Source: Owenia fusiformis
Taxonomy: Eukaryota > Annelida > Polychaeta > Sabellida > Oweniidae
DNA length: 64,000 nt
Assembly (NCBI GenBank): GCA_903813345.2
Contig: CAIIXF020000005.1
Coordinates: 21,641,375-21,705,374, forward strand
Reading direction: 5' to 3'
Both the position numbers and the translations under genes were made by a program. Positions 11,768 through 22,101 of the stretch are shown here, one piece after another (the first letter of the stretch is position 1; every line of letters starts with the position of its first letter). Below the pieces are notes generated by a model. It was given only the letters and a program-made list of their open reading frames with translations, had not been told where the DNA came from and searched no databases.

Positions 11768-12153
11768 CAGGGGGGGGGGGAGATTTCCCAAAGATGCCCT
11801 ATCATATTAGCACTTTCGAAAACAAATTTTATAAACAGGCCTCAATTTGCCATTGAAATAGTTCTCCAAATGTTCACTGTAGTTTTATGAGTATTCTCTA
11901 CAAGTATGGATCGAGTAACTTCAATAGTATTACCGTAGGTTTGAAATGATGATGTTGAACTGATGTTAACGCCATTCCTAGGATTTCAAATTTAACTCTG
12001 CGCATGCGCAGCACTGAGAGAGCACGTGTTCATGATTGTTCACGTGATCGAATCCTGCAATTTGATTGGAGATGATGCAAGAGATGATGTAATGGGGAAT
12101 CCCCGAATACGATAGAATATGAAAGAATCATGGGAGCTACTCACTCCTCCTGA
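11768..12153. mobile_element. hAT-like MITE nested in the Helentron-like element
   Basis: Relative to the uninterrupted copy at 58605-58620 (TTTTCAGGGATAACTTA), this copy has an insert between GGGGTAAC (11760-11767) and GGGATAAC (12154-12161), an 8-9 bp duplication with one mismatch. Ends are CAGGGGGG and CCTCCTGA. Terminus and duplication length fit hAT. No coding. Confidence 0.6.
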
Positions 12154-12298
12154 GGGATAACTTATGAGTGCATACAGATGTGGATGAAAAAATTAAACTC
12201 GATACCTACTTCCTGTCAGCCATTTTGAAGTCAAATGCTAAAATCCTTATCTGCAAACTTTAAGAAAAACAGCTTTACAGTTGCTTTTAAAACTTTAA

Positions 12299-12828
12299 AG
12301 GGGCAATACCGGAAATCAGGAATAATTCCTTAGAAAAACTTCAAAATAAATCGTTGGTGCCTCAAACCTGCCCCCAAGAATGGCTACGACGTGAACTTAC
12401 TTTTGTCAAAATACCGGAGCCTGAAAAAAATCACTCACCTAGATATCAACGAAAGAAGTGTCAGTTTCGTTCGACTGCGAGAGCAAAATTGAAGCTGAGC
12501 TAAACGGTTTTCGTTTGTCGTAAAATTGACCTCATTTAACTGCGCCATCTGGCGAATGAATCATTGTTTCGTGTCATATGATTCGTTGTTTTGTGTCACG
12601 TGACCTACCTTTAGCCACCTATCGTAAGTTAATCGAATTAAAATGAATTTTTCGATCCAAGAAGAAAATTTGCACAAAAATTATAAACTCCGCTTGACAT
12701 AATCTTTGTCACTCTATCGTTTTCTTGATGAGGCACATCGGAACTTGGGATTCAACCAAGCCACAAAAAGTATGTATATTAGTTGTTCAACATGTTCAAT
12801 TGTGTTAATATTTCCCGGAACTCGGCCT
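12299..12828. mobile_element. TTAA-flanked MITE, 530 bp
   Basis: TTAA occurs at 12295-12298 and 12829-12832; the other family copy near 58740-58755 has one TTAA and no insert. Ends are AGGGGCAATACCGGAAAT and, inverted, AGGCCGAGTTCCGGGAAAT. TTAA targets are used by piggyBac and Kolobok types; the termini do not decide. Confidence 0.7.
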
Positions 12829-12950
12829 TTAATATCTTGTTCAGCTCACTTCATTCTACATCTGATTAGAACAGCGGATTATATAAAAATGGACTGTAAC
12901 AAATACCCGGATTTGTTGGTTTTTGAAAAGAGTAATTTTTTGATATCACT

Positions 12951-13062
12951 TTTTATGCCCAGCATAAAAAGTGATGTCCCATTTTATGCTGGCATAAAAA
13001 GTGATATCCCATTTTATGCTGAGCATAAAAAGAGATACTCCATTTTCTGCTGGTATTATTTA
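12951..13062. repeat. Short array of GCATAAAAAGTGAT units
   Basis: Three units of about 31-33 bp, each with ATAAAAAGTGATRTCCCATT followed by TTATGCTG, able to pair through TATGC/GCATA. Confidence 0.6.
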
Positions 13063-13159
13063 GGAAGTGATGTCTAAAGGTAGTTCAAGATTTAAGACCC
13101 ATCATTCTGACATAGATTGCTGAACTAATGTTAGTTAAAAATTCCTAATAGAATTAAGA

Positions 13160-13577
13160 ATTAATAGCTGAAACTGTTCTGTTTGCCCTAGCAAACAATA
13201 TCCCAAGATGCATTTAAAATTCATTTCTATCTATATGTGTTTACAGTCTGTGATGTCATCATCAATCATCACAATGGGAATTAGGTGAATTCTATCTGTG
13301 ACAGCGAGATTGTCTATGATGTCACATAGTAGTTTGATTTCTAAGAAATGTGGCAGAGTTCTATCTATGACAGAGATGCTTTGTGATGTCATCATGAATT
13401 ATCTCGTTTCCATTGTGATGATTGATGATGTCATCACAGATACTTTGTGATGTCATCGTGAATTACCTCATTCTATTGTGATGATTGTTGATGACATCAC
13501 AGACTGTCAACAAATAGACAGAAATGAAGTTGAAATACATGTTGGAAAATTGTTTGCCAGGGCAAAACAACTGTTTC
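13160..13577. mobile_element. TIR MITE nested in the Helentron-like element
   Basis: GAAACTGTTCTGTTTGCCCT at the left pairs with AGGGCAAAACAACTGTTTC at the right, and the inner GTGATGTCATCA/TGATGACATCAC segments extend the pairing over about 100 bp. Internal ATGTCATCA words recur several times. No transposase. Confidence 0.6.
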
Positions 13578-13589
13578 CTTTTTTATTGT

Positions 13590-14310
13590 CGGCAATTTTG
13601 GATTTTTCCGTCCTAAAATCTTGTCTGTAAAGTCTTGTCTACGCGTTTTCAGATGAACCGTTTGGTAGATCAATTTCAAATTTTCGAAAATCTAGATCTG
13701 ATTAGTTTTTGGGCATTCTGGGTAAATGTCAAGGCAGCCATTTTGGATTTTCTGTCCTAAAATCTTTTCTGTAAAGTCTTTTCTACGTATTTCCAGGTGA
13801 ACCGTTTGGTAGATCAATTTCAAATTTTCAGGGTGATTCTTAGTATGAAAATCTAGATCTGATTAGTTTTTTGGCATTCTGGATAAATTTCAAGGCAGCC
13901 ATTTTCGATTTTCGGTCTTAAAATCTTGCCTGTAAAGTCTTGTCTATGCGTTTTTAGGTGAACCGTTTGGTAGATCAATTTCGAATTTTCAGGGATGATT
14001 CTTAATATGAAAATCTAGAATTGATTAGTTTTTTGACATTCTGGGTAAATTTCAAGGCAGCCATTTTGGATTTTCCATCCTAAAATCTTGTCTGTAAAGT
14101 CTTGTTTACATGTTTTCTGGTTAGCTGTTTGACGGATCAATTTCAAATTTTCAGGGGTGGTTCTTAGTATTAAAATCTAGAACCAACTGAATTTTGGGCA
14201 TTCTAGGTAAATTTAAAGGCCGCCATTTTTGATTTTCCGTCCTCAAATTGTGTCGGTAAAGTCTTGACTACTCATTTTCAGGATAACCATTTGTCGGGAT
14301 CACTAATTGG
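13590..14310 (+). repeat. Core tandem array of about 165-bp units
   Basis: About four units marked by GCAGCCATTTTGGATTTTCC, AAAGTCTTGTCTACG and GATTAGTTTTTGGGCATTCT. The same core occurs at 58850-59750, 1423-2710 and 61355-61915. Confidence 0.7.
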
Positions 14311-14335
14311 TGGGGACATTTTGTACTTGTTCTTG

Positions 14336-14650
14336 TTTAAAAATGATGGTGTATTTCCCATTTACTTGGAAGATGGTCGTCTGTGTATCATTTAGATTGG
14401 TTGATTTGATATACACCAAAAGTGAGTAGACATACATGTACATTGTCTTTAGTCAAAATGGGGAAGTCCTTAAAAGAGTCCACTACGAGTGATTGCAGTT
14501 CACTCGTACAGTTCCCTTTTTTTTGGGCATTTTATTAGCAAATGACATTTTCCCGCCTACTGATTGTGACTTACAGTATATGTAAAAATAAAATAAAAAA
14601 ATGATAAAAAAATTATTCATTGACAAAAATGACGCCTGTCATATGAAGAT
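14336..14650. other. Flank of SWIM-relic repeat, then LINE approach
   Basis: The first about 70 bp continue the repeat interrupted at 11476 (shared GATGGTGTATTTCCCAT and GTGTATCATTTAGATTGG words, inverted at 33800-33870). The remainder holds nothing recognised. Confidence 0.5.
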
Positions 14651-14820
14651 TAAATGATTGTACAACAATCATTTCAATTCTGCATGTACATTTATATGAA
14701 TGTATAGTACAGTTAGTACTCCTATGCAGAGGCAGTAAGCATGGGAAACCCTCGCAAATCTCGAACTGGACTGAAGTTATAAACACTGATCAGTGTGATA
14801 GCATCTCAAACACAGAATGT

Positions 14821-16092
14821 ATGAGTGATTCTTTAAATGAGATAAAACACAATTTTATTCATTTCCATGATTCAAATCATATGATAATGAGTGAAGCTCC
14901 ATTTTGTGCAAATGATGTAACTCCAAATAATTCTGATTTGGGCCCCAACAATATGGAATTAAACACCACGTTAAGTCAAGTTTCCCAAAATGAAATCAAT
15001 ATTCAACCCTCTAGTCCTATAACAACACAGTTGAATGCCCAGTCGCAGGATCTGCGCTATAGGCTCAAATCAACTGACAACAACATAAATGGTAATTTAA
15101 AGCAAACAAATGATAATATGAGTCAAGGTGACATAAATTTTCTATTTTGGAATATTAACAGAATTTCCGATAAGTTATACGACGGATGTGATATTTATGA
15201 GCTCTTCAGTAAATATTCAGTGATCCTGTTAAGTGAGACATGGCTGGATCCATGTGACAACATATCATTCAATGGTTATACTGTACATAATCTCGCAAGA
15301 AAAACCAAAAACACTAACTCAAATTTTTATTCTGGAGGCATAGCTGTCTTCATAAAAGATGACTGTTATAATTCAATTGAAGTGCTAAAACAGACTCATG
15401 ATTTCTTTGTATGGTTAAGAGTTAAGTCTTCTTTTTACAATTTAGAGAATGATATTTATATTTGTTTTGTTTATATGCCTCATAAAGGTTCAACTTATGA
15501 ACATTTTGACAACTTTGACATTTTAGAAAAATCAATTGCCTCCTATCAACTTTCTGGTAAAACAATCATATGCGGAGACATGAATGCCCGCACTGCCCAG
15601 TTATCAGATATGAATATTGACATTCATGGATCGAATGATCAGTTTTCTTATTTTTTAAATGATCACTATATAAATAATAATAATCATCACCATGAACCAA
15701 GTGACCCTCTTCATAACCGTGTTTCAATGGATAAAAATATAAAGGCAATAAGCCAGACACATGGCAATGAATTCATAAGTCTATGCAAGGCATCTAATTT
15801 AAGAATCCTAAATGGCAGATTTTTTCATGATAAAAACATTGGTCAATTTACATACTATAGATACATAAATGAAATTAACCTAGATCCAAGTAAGGGAAAA
15901 TCTGTATTAGACTACGTTGCAGTTCAAGCTGATATACTTAATACAATTTCAGACTTTAAAGTACATGAAAGGCGTCCAGATTCTGACCACTGTCCTATAA
16001 ATTTTAATCTTAATCTAGGTCAGGCCAAAATTAAAAATAAAGTCAGCAAAAATATGCAGAATTTACCTTACTCATACTTTAAATGGGATCAT
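14821..16092 (+). CDS. LINE ORF2, AP-endonuclease part
   Basis: About 424 residues read in the LINE frame before the inserted element. The exonuclease-endonuclease-phosphatase domain starts near residue 107 (FLFWNINR) and keeps all expected motifs: SETW with Glu139, VYMPHKG, GDMNA with Asp253 and Asn255, SVLDYV (361-366), and SDH with Asp389-His390. The first 100 residues are low-complexity and unassigned. In LINEs this domain nicks the target strand to prime reverse transcription. The ATG at 14821 is a convenience start; the frame is open about 165 nt upstream without another ATG. The stop at 16099-16101 lies inside the inserted element, so the catalytic domain itself is undamaged. Confidence 0.9.
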
Positions 16093-16094
16093 AA

Positions 16095-18231
16095 CCCTTA
16101 AGAAAAAAGCCATGGTAACCATGGTATTCCATGGTGCGTCCATGGTAATCCATGGTTTTCCATGGAAATTCATGGTTTTTCATGGTATTTTCCATGGAAA
16201 TTCATGGATACCCATGGTAATCTTCCATGGATATTTACCATGATTTTCCGTGGTAATTGGTGGTTTGGTAATTGTTTTTTCATGAACATGCCATGTTTTT
16301 ACCATGACACTTGAGTTGTAAAATCAACAATTTTGGCAGGTTTTGTTTTTACCAAAATCTTCAAAATTGAATCAATATTTTAACGAATGAACCCAAGCTG
16401 GATTGAGAATTAGTCTCATTAATCATAGATAAAAGAATATGACACCCCCCCCCACCCCAAAATATTTGAGAAAGTCAACCTTCTTGACAAAAGCTGGTTT
16501 CAGGCCTGAAATACAACCATGTTTTTACAATCTGAATATATGTTTAGTACATTCTGTACATAGTGTCATATGACAAAGAACTGTTTACTTAATATTTTTT
16601 TAATTGATGATTTGACCCCACAATTAAAAGTAGTAATTTGTTTGCTGGGATTTGCTATCATTTAACTTTGGCACTTATGTAAAAAAAGACAAAATAAGTG
16701 ATAAAATCAGCTCACTGGATTCCCTTATTGCAGACTGAATAAACATTTTTACTTGGAGTAAATCCTATTTGGTTTTATTTGATCAACAATGAGTTTTTGA
16801 CTTGCACTGTCTACACTCACAGACAATAATAATAACTGAAGAGGGAGCATTAGAAAGAGTAAGATTATCATATATAATAACAATTAAGATCAGAATATTT
16901 AAGAATTATGCAAATGAACTCTTATAATCTGTTGTAAAGAGATTAATCTTTTGACATTAATTTGAGAGTTAAGACACCTAATTAACATAGAATAATGGCA
17001 ACCAAATATTTAAAAATTATGCAAATGATTATTTAATATTCCTATTCAAAGACAAATCAATTTTAATTACTTATACTATGTTTCATGTTTTTAGCCAAAT
17101 GGTGTTGTTAACCCCCTCCCCTTCCTTCATGCAACTTCTTTTTAAATATAATATTCTTACATAGACAAATTGATTTTTTATCACTTAGGTATAACATTTC
17201 AGTTTGCAGCCATAGGCTTGTGTTTAATCCCCCATCTCAATTTCAAGTCAAAATTCTGTAAAAGTATATACTTTTCTGTGGATTTTTTCAGATAATATGC
17301 TTATAAAAGTTGAATGGGACTTAATTTGGAGAAGTTCATTTAGAAACATAATGTATTATTCATTTTTCTGCTTCCAAAAGACCAAACAAATAGCCCATGG
17401 AAAACCATGGACTTTCAAAAGATCAAAAGAATAATCATGGAAAACCATGGCTTTTGATTGCACTTTCCAAAACATCAAAGAAATAACCATGGAAAAGCAT
17501 GGCTTTCGATTGCAATCAACCGTCTTCCATGGCTTTTGATTGCAGTTTTCTCAACTTCAAAGAAAGAAACCATGGTTTTTGATTGTATTCTCAAATGTAC
17601 GAAATGTAATTTAAGAAAATGAGTTATTTATTTCTTAAATTACTTCATATTGATTTTTAAAACTGAAAATTAAAGAAAGTATTGAAATAAAACAGAGCTT
17701 GGGCTGGTTTGACTCAATCTTTTTCAAAGGAAAGAGGTGTTTGGCCTAAAAAATAAGCAATCTCTATCTAGTCTTGATCTACACAAAAGACCTTTGCACA
17801 ATTGTTTTTGAAATCTTGTGGCCTACTCTCTGCTCTGCTGTTTCACATATTTTCTCATTTGTAAGTTGAGTCTAACATTCGATGAATGTTCTTGCTATAC
17901 CTTCAAAATGAAATGTCCACCCTTTTTTCTCAATGATAAGTCTCAGTCTAACTGGGATATATCATCAAAACATTCATTTTGGAGATTTTGGTAAATACAA
18001 ATCCTACCAAAATTGTTGATTTTACATCTCCATGACACATCCATTAAAAACCAATTACCAAACCAACAATTACCACGGAAAATCATGGTAAATATCCATG
18101 GAAGATTACCATGGGCGTCCATGAATTTCCATGGAAAATAACATGGAAAACCATGAATTTCCATGGAAAACCATGGATTACCATGGGCGCACCATGGAAT
18201 ATCATGGTTACCATGGCTTTTTTCTTAAGGG
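16095..18231. mobile_element. CCATGG-rich inverted-repeat element inside the LINE, 2137 bp
   Basis: Ends CCCTTAAGAAAAAAGCCATG and its exact inverse. The terminal inverted repeats run about 280-300 bp and are built of CCATGG words spaced every 10-20 bp; further CCATGG-containing words lie at 17395-17575. AA is present on both flanks (16093-16094, 18232-18233), and removing the element plus one AA rejoins the LINE reading frame (H-K-L-K-E). An alternative with TTAA as target would leave an in-frame TAA. No transposase ORF was found. Confidence 0.8.
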
Positions 18232-20763
18232 AAATTAAAGGAACAATTCACCGAGCTATTGGATGCAAATATCAACAATGGTTTACTTGAAAAATTTTAT
18301 ATTGATGTTGGTTCCAAAACTAATTCAGATTATTTACTACAGTCTCTTAAACATGTTATATATGACACTTCTGATAAAATACTCCCACTTAAACATTTAA
18401 AGAAAAGTACTAAAAAGTTCCCAATGAATCCATGGTTTAACAGTGAATGCAAAAAATTGAAAAAGGATTTACATTCTGCAATTAAGCAGAAGCTACCTAA
18501 TAACATTATTGCTGATTTACAGAGAACGTATAACCGAACTAAACAGCGCGAGAAAAGAACATATCAGTCAAATCTTTTAAAATCTCTCATTTCTTTCAAA
18601 TCTAAAAATCCAACAGAATTTTGGAAAATGATAAATAATATCCCAGGTAGCAGTAATACAAATGAAATCCCTATTGAGGCATCAGAACTTTTTTGTGCTT
18701 TTGAAAAGTTGGGTAAGAATCCCAAAATAGACTATTTTGACGATGGGGCATTAAAAGAGATGCAATTATTTATAGATGAATATGATAAAAATAGTGTTTT
18801 GAGCAGAGAAATTGGATTTAGTCATGAAGTGCTTAATAGCAATATAAAGGAAGCTGAGGTATATGCTGCTCTCAATAAGGTTAAAGTTAACAAAGCACCT
18901 GGAATAGATGGGTTATCTTCTAATATCATTAAGAATTGCAGTATATTAGTCCCTGAATTCACGTCCCTTTTTAATCACATCTTTTCTCATGGTGACTACC
19001 CTAATGAATGGAGTATAGGCATGTTAACAACTCTCTTTAAACAAGGTTGTAGATTTAATCCTGATAACTATAGGGGAATAAATGTGTTGACTTGTATCGG
19101 TAATATCTTTGATAGAGTAATACAAAACAGACTTGTTTTTAATGCTGAAATGTTAGATATCCAAGATCCACTCCAAGGGGCATATAAACCTGGACATCAA
19201 ACAACAGATAATTTATATATTTTAAATACAATCTTAGCCCGTTATAAGCTCATGAAAAAGCCTCTATACTGTATCATGATAGATTTTAGAAAAGCATTTG
19301 ACTATGTAAATAGAGTGGCGCTTATGTATAAACTTTGTAAATCAGGAATTTCACCTAATTCTAATATATTCAAGGTTATATCTAGTATGTATGAAAAATC
19401 AAAAGCATGCCTAAAATTTAAAGAAGGTATCACCCCTACTTTTGAAACAGATGTTGGAGTAATGCAGGGCTCTGTACTTAGTACCTATTTATTCAACCAT
19501 TTCCTTGATGACTTAAAAGATAATTTACCAAAAGAAAATGGTATTCAATTTAATGGAAATATGTTAAACCATTTACTTTGGGCTGATGATCTTATCTTGA
19601 TGTCAAATAGTAAAGATGGTGCCCAAATTTTGCTCAATTGCCTTTTTGATTTTTGTAAGAGATATCATCTCATAGTTAACACAATGAAGACAAAATCAAT
19701 TATTTTTAACTCAAAAGTTGATGCAGTTTTCAGATTCAATGATAGTGCTATAGAAAATGTTGAGCAGTACAAATATCTTGGATGTGTATTAAGTAAAACA
19801 AAGAATTTTGACCAGCATGTATTTTACTTGAAAGAGCAAGCAAGGAAAGCTTTGTTTAAAGTTAAACAGCAATATAAAAAATTTAATGACATTCCAGTTA
19901 ATGTTGCATTGCACCTTTTCGATTCCTTAGTTGAACCTATTTTAACTTATGCCTCGGAGGTGTGGATCAATGAAAAACATCTGAAGTCAATAGAGACAAT
20001 GCACCTATCTTTTCTTAAATGTCTGTTAGGTGTTAAAAAATCAACTTCAACACCAGCAATTTATGGAGAATTGGGACGCTACCCGTTAAAAATACGTTTT
20101 GAAATCAAATTAATTAAATATTGGCTCCGTTTACTTCACCTATCACCAGGAAACATTCTTCATAAAACATATATATATGACCGTGAAATGAGTCAATTTG
20201 GTTTTAAAGGCACTTGGTCAAACAAAGTCATTGATATTTTAAAAAAGTGTGATTTATTATCTTATTGGGATACTCAAAAGATTGATGATGACAATATTTT
20301 TATCAAGACAATAACAAAAACACTGTATCAGAATTATAAAACTCAATGGAACAAAGATATATTAAATTACCCTGTCTTGAGAACTTATGTTAAATTCAAA
20401 AATGTCTTTGAAAGAGAGAGTTATTTAAATATCCAAAATAAAAATTACAGGCAAGCAATTTGTAGATTTAGGCTTAGTTCCCACAAGTTACATATAGAAC
20501 TTGGTCGTCATTTAAAGCCAAAGCCAAAACCTGTAGATGAACGTTTATGTAATATTTGTGGTATTTTAGAAGATGAACAACACTTCATCATGATTTGTAA
20601 GAAAAACACTACAGAAAGAAAATTTTTGTTTGACACCCTTACACGATTTAATTTTGTAGGCAGTCCTGACATTATTTTTAAAAAACTAATGTCTCACAAA
20701 AATTCTTATGTAATTTTACATTTAGCAAAGTTCATCTATCATTCACTCAAAAAATTGGATTAA
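18232..20763 (+). CDS. LINE ORF2, reverse transcriptase part
   Basis: Counting from the TTG at 18259 gives 834 residues. The reverse transcriptase has APGIDG (213-218), IDFRKAFDYV with Asp342, MQGSVLS (402-408) and the catalytic ADD at 442-444. A Cys/His knuckle follows at C764-x2-C767-x7-H775-x4-C780 (RLCNICGILEDEQHF). There is no RNase H motif that I can see. The last about 50 residues are repeated almost exactly in the second copy at 23527-23683. The frame is continuous with the endonuclease block once the insert is ignored, so apart from that insertion this copy looks intact. The TTG is not a real start. Confidence 0.92.
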   Translation, partial: KLKEQFTELLDANINNGLLEKFYIDVGSKTNSDYLLQSLKHVIYDTSDKILPLKHLKKSTKKFPMNPWFNSECKKLKKDLHSAIKQKLPNNIIADLQRTYNRTKQREKRTYQSNLLKSLISFKSKNPTEFWKMINNIPGSSNTNEIPIEASELFCAFEKLGKNPKIDYFDDGALKEMQLFIDEYDKNSVLSREIGFSHEVLNSNIKEAEVYAALNKVKVNKAPGIDGLSSNIIKNCSILVPEFTSLFNHIFSHGDYPNEWSIGMLTTLFKQGCRFNPDNYRGINVLTCIGNIFDRVIQNRLVFNAEMLDIQDPLQGAYKPGHQTTDNLYILNTILARYKLMKKPLYCIMIDFRKAFDYVNRVALMYKLCKSGISPNSNIFKVISSMYEKSKACLKFKEGITPTFETDVGVMQGSVLSTYLFNHFLDDLKDNLPKENGIQFNGNMLNHLLWADDLILMSNSKDGAQILLNCLFDFCKRYHLIVNTMKTKSIIFNSKVDAVFRFNDSAIENVEQYKYLGCVLSKTKNFDQHVFYLKEQARKALFKVKQQYKKFNDIPVNVALHLFDSLVEPILTYASEVWINEKHLKSIETMHLSFLKCLLGVKKSTSTPAIYGELGRYPLKIRFEIKLIKYWLRLLHLSPGNILHKTYIYDREMSQFGFKGTWSNKVIDILKKCDLLSYWDTQKIDDDNIFIKTITKTLYQNYKTQWNKDILNYPVLRTYVKFKNVFERESYLNIQNKNYRQAICRFRLSSHKLHIELGRHLKPKPKPVDERLCNICGILEDEQHFIMICKKNTTERKFLFDTLTRFNFVGSPDIIFKKLMSHKNSYVILHLAKFIYHSLKKLD

Positions 20764-21004
20764 TGTGTCAACGATGCATCACACTGATATTTAAATTTCT
20801 GTCAAGTTATATTTGTATTTTACAATTATCTTGTATTCTGTATTTTACATTTGATGATGTAATTAGAATTGTATTTGACAACAACTTTATTTTTGTATTC
20901 AATAGTTAGTTTAGTCTTAGGTCAGTTTTGTAGATTGTAGTTTTTAGTGACTAATATGTCATTGTAATGACATCAGAGAGTCAATAAAAGATATATATAT
21001 ATAT
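20764..21004 (+). other. LINE 3' UTR with (AT)n tail
   Basis: Includes TTTGATGATGTAATTAGAAT and ends GAGAGTCAATAAAAG followed by (AT)n. The second copy repeats it at 23684-23932 with few differences. Confidence 0.8.
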
Positions 21005-21821
21005 AGTAAGAAATTACATGTTATTTTGTTGTTTAGAGCCATGGTAAAATATATGCTTCTCCAGAGGTCATGCTTCAGTGCAATCATAAATATTAGTTTA
21101 TGAAATGATAATATGAAATAAGAAAATATACTTGAATATATAAAACACAATTGGTACAATCATTCTAAGGATTTTCAAAATGGCTGACATCATTTTATTT
21201 CATGCTGAAAATTGCATAAAAGTTCTATTTTCCAGTCCAGTCAGTATCTAGATAAGGTGTATAGCTCCAACAGGGCGTTTTGGAAGAGAATGGGGCGTTT
21301 TGATCAGTTTCGAACAGATGCGTAGGACTTTTGGAAATTGCTGCGTTTTATGTAATAAATATGTTGATGCAGAGATGGAGGGTTGTAATGGGAGTCCTTG
21401 TGCAAAATATAGGGGAGAATAATAAAAGAAATGGCAATGTATCGAGGTTTTTTGGTTGAAATCTCTGAAGATTTGCATCTTCTCACATCTGGGGACCAAA
21501 ACGATGCTAAAACGAGTGACTATGTACTCAAAAACAATGTCTCGAGTGAAAGGTATATCTGTGAAGGTTTTAATGGAACAAGTTTGAAGAAAAATGGTGT
21601 ACTGTGAGACTCACAATCATTGATTTTCCAAAGAAAGGGTAGGTTTGAAATTCAAATTAATGGCTTTGCGGGGTGTTTTGGTTTCGATACGCCCCGGTGA
21701 GTTAGTACTGCGTAATTATGTATGGGAATTTATCGTTTCACATTATTCAATACATGTACTTGAAAATATTTAATATTGTATATTTTTGCAATTTAATGTT
21801 TCAAATAACTCTTCATTGTAG
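21005..21821. other. Intron end before the second DMTF1 exon
   Basis: No element recognised. Small minus-strand frames here have no family resemblance. The acceptor is CTCTTCATTGTAG at 21821. Confidence 0.4.
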
Positions 21822-22012
21822 GCCAGAGGTATTACAGACCCCACTGAGATCATATTTGAGATGTCAAAAGATGAGCGAAAAGATTTCTATCGCACAGTAT
21901 CAAGAAACCTACAGCGCCCTCTGTTCTCTGTGTACAGGAGAGTCATCAGAATGTATGATCAGAAGAACCATATGGGGAAGTATACCCCTCAGGAACTCCA
22001 AAAACTTAAGGA
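21822..22012 (+). CDS. DMTF1: DMTF1 exon (conserved block and start of Myb repeat 1)
   Basis: 191 bp, acceptor TTCATTGTAG, donor GA|gtaagt. The peptide begins ARGITDPTEIIFEMS and continues KDERKDFYRT, RPLFSVYRRVIRMYD and KNHMGKYTPQELQKLK, very close to vertebrate DMTF1. GKYTPQE opens the first Myb-like repeat. It enters in phase 0 from 9328 and leaves with two bases of a Glu codon, completed by the G at 28531. The 112-residue open frame overlapping here from 21718 includes intron sequence and a different frame and is not the product. Confidence 0.96.
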
Positions 22013-22101
22013 GTAAGTTTGACATGATGTATACGTGTATATCAATCAAAACATAGCCCAATAAAAATTGGCATTAAGATGCATATGAATAGTAAATATA
22101 A

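Larger units (their letters stand above)
14651..21004 (+). mobile_element. APE-type LINE, nearly full length, split by an insertion
   Basis: The element has an endonuclease-plus-reverse-transcriptase ORF in two blocks (14821-16092 and 18232-20763), a 240-bp 3' UTR and an (AT)n tail after GTCAATAAAAG. A 5'-truncated second copy lies at 23527-23932. No ORF1 was found upstream; the open frame extends back to a stop near 14650, so the 5' end may be truncated. It is APE-type with a C-terminal Cys/His knuckle; I leave the clade open. Confidence 0.85.
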
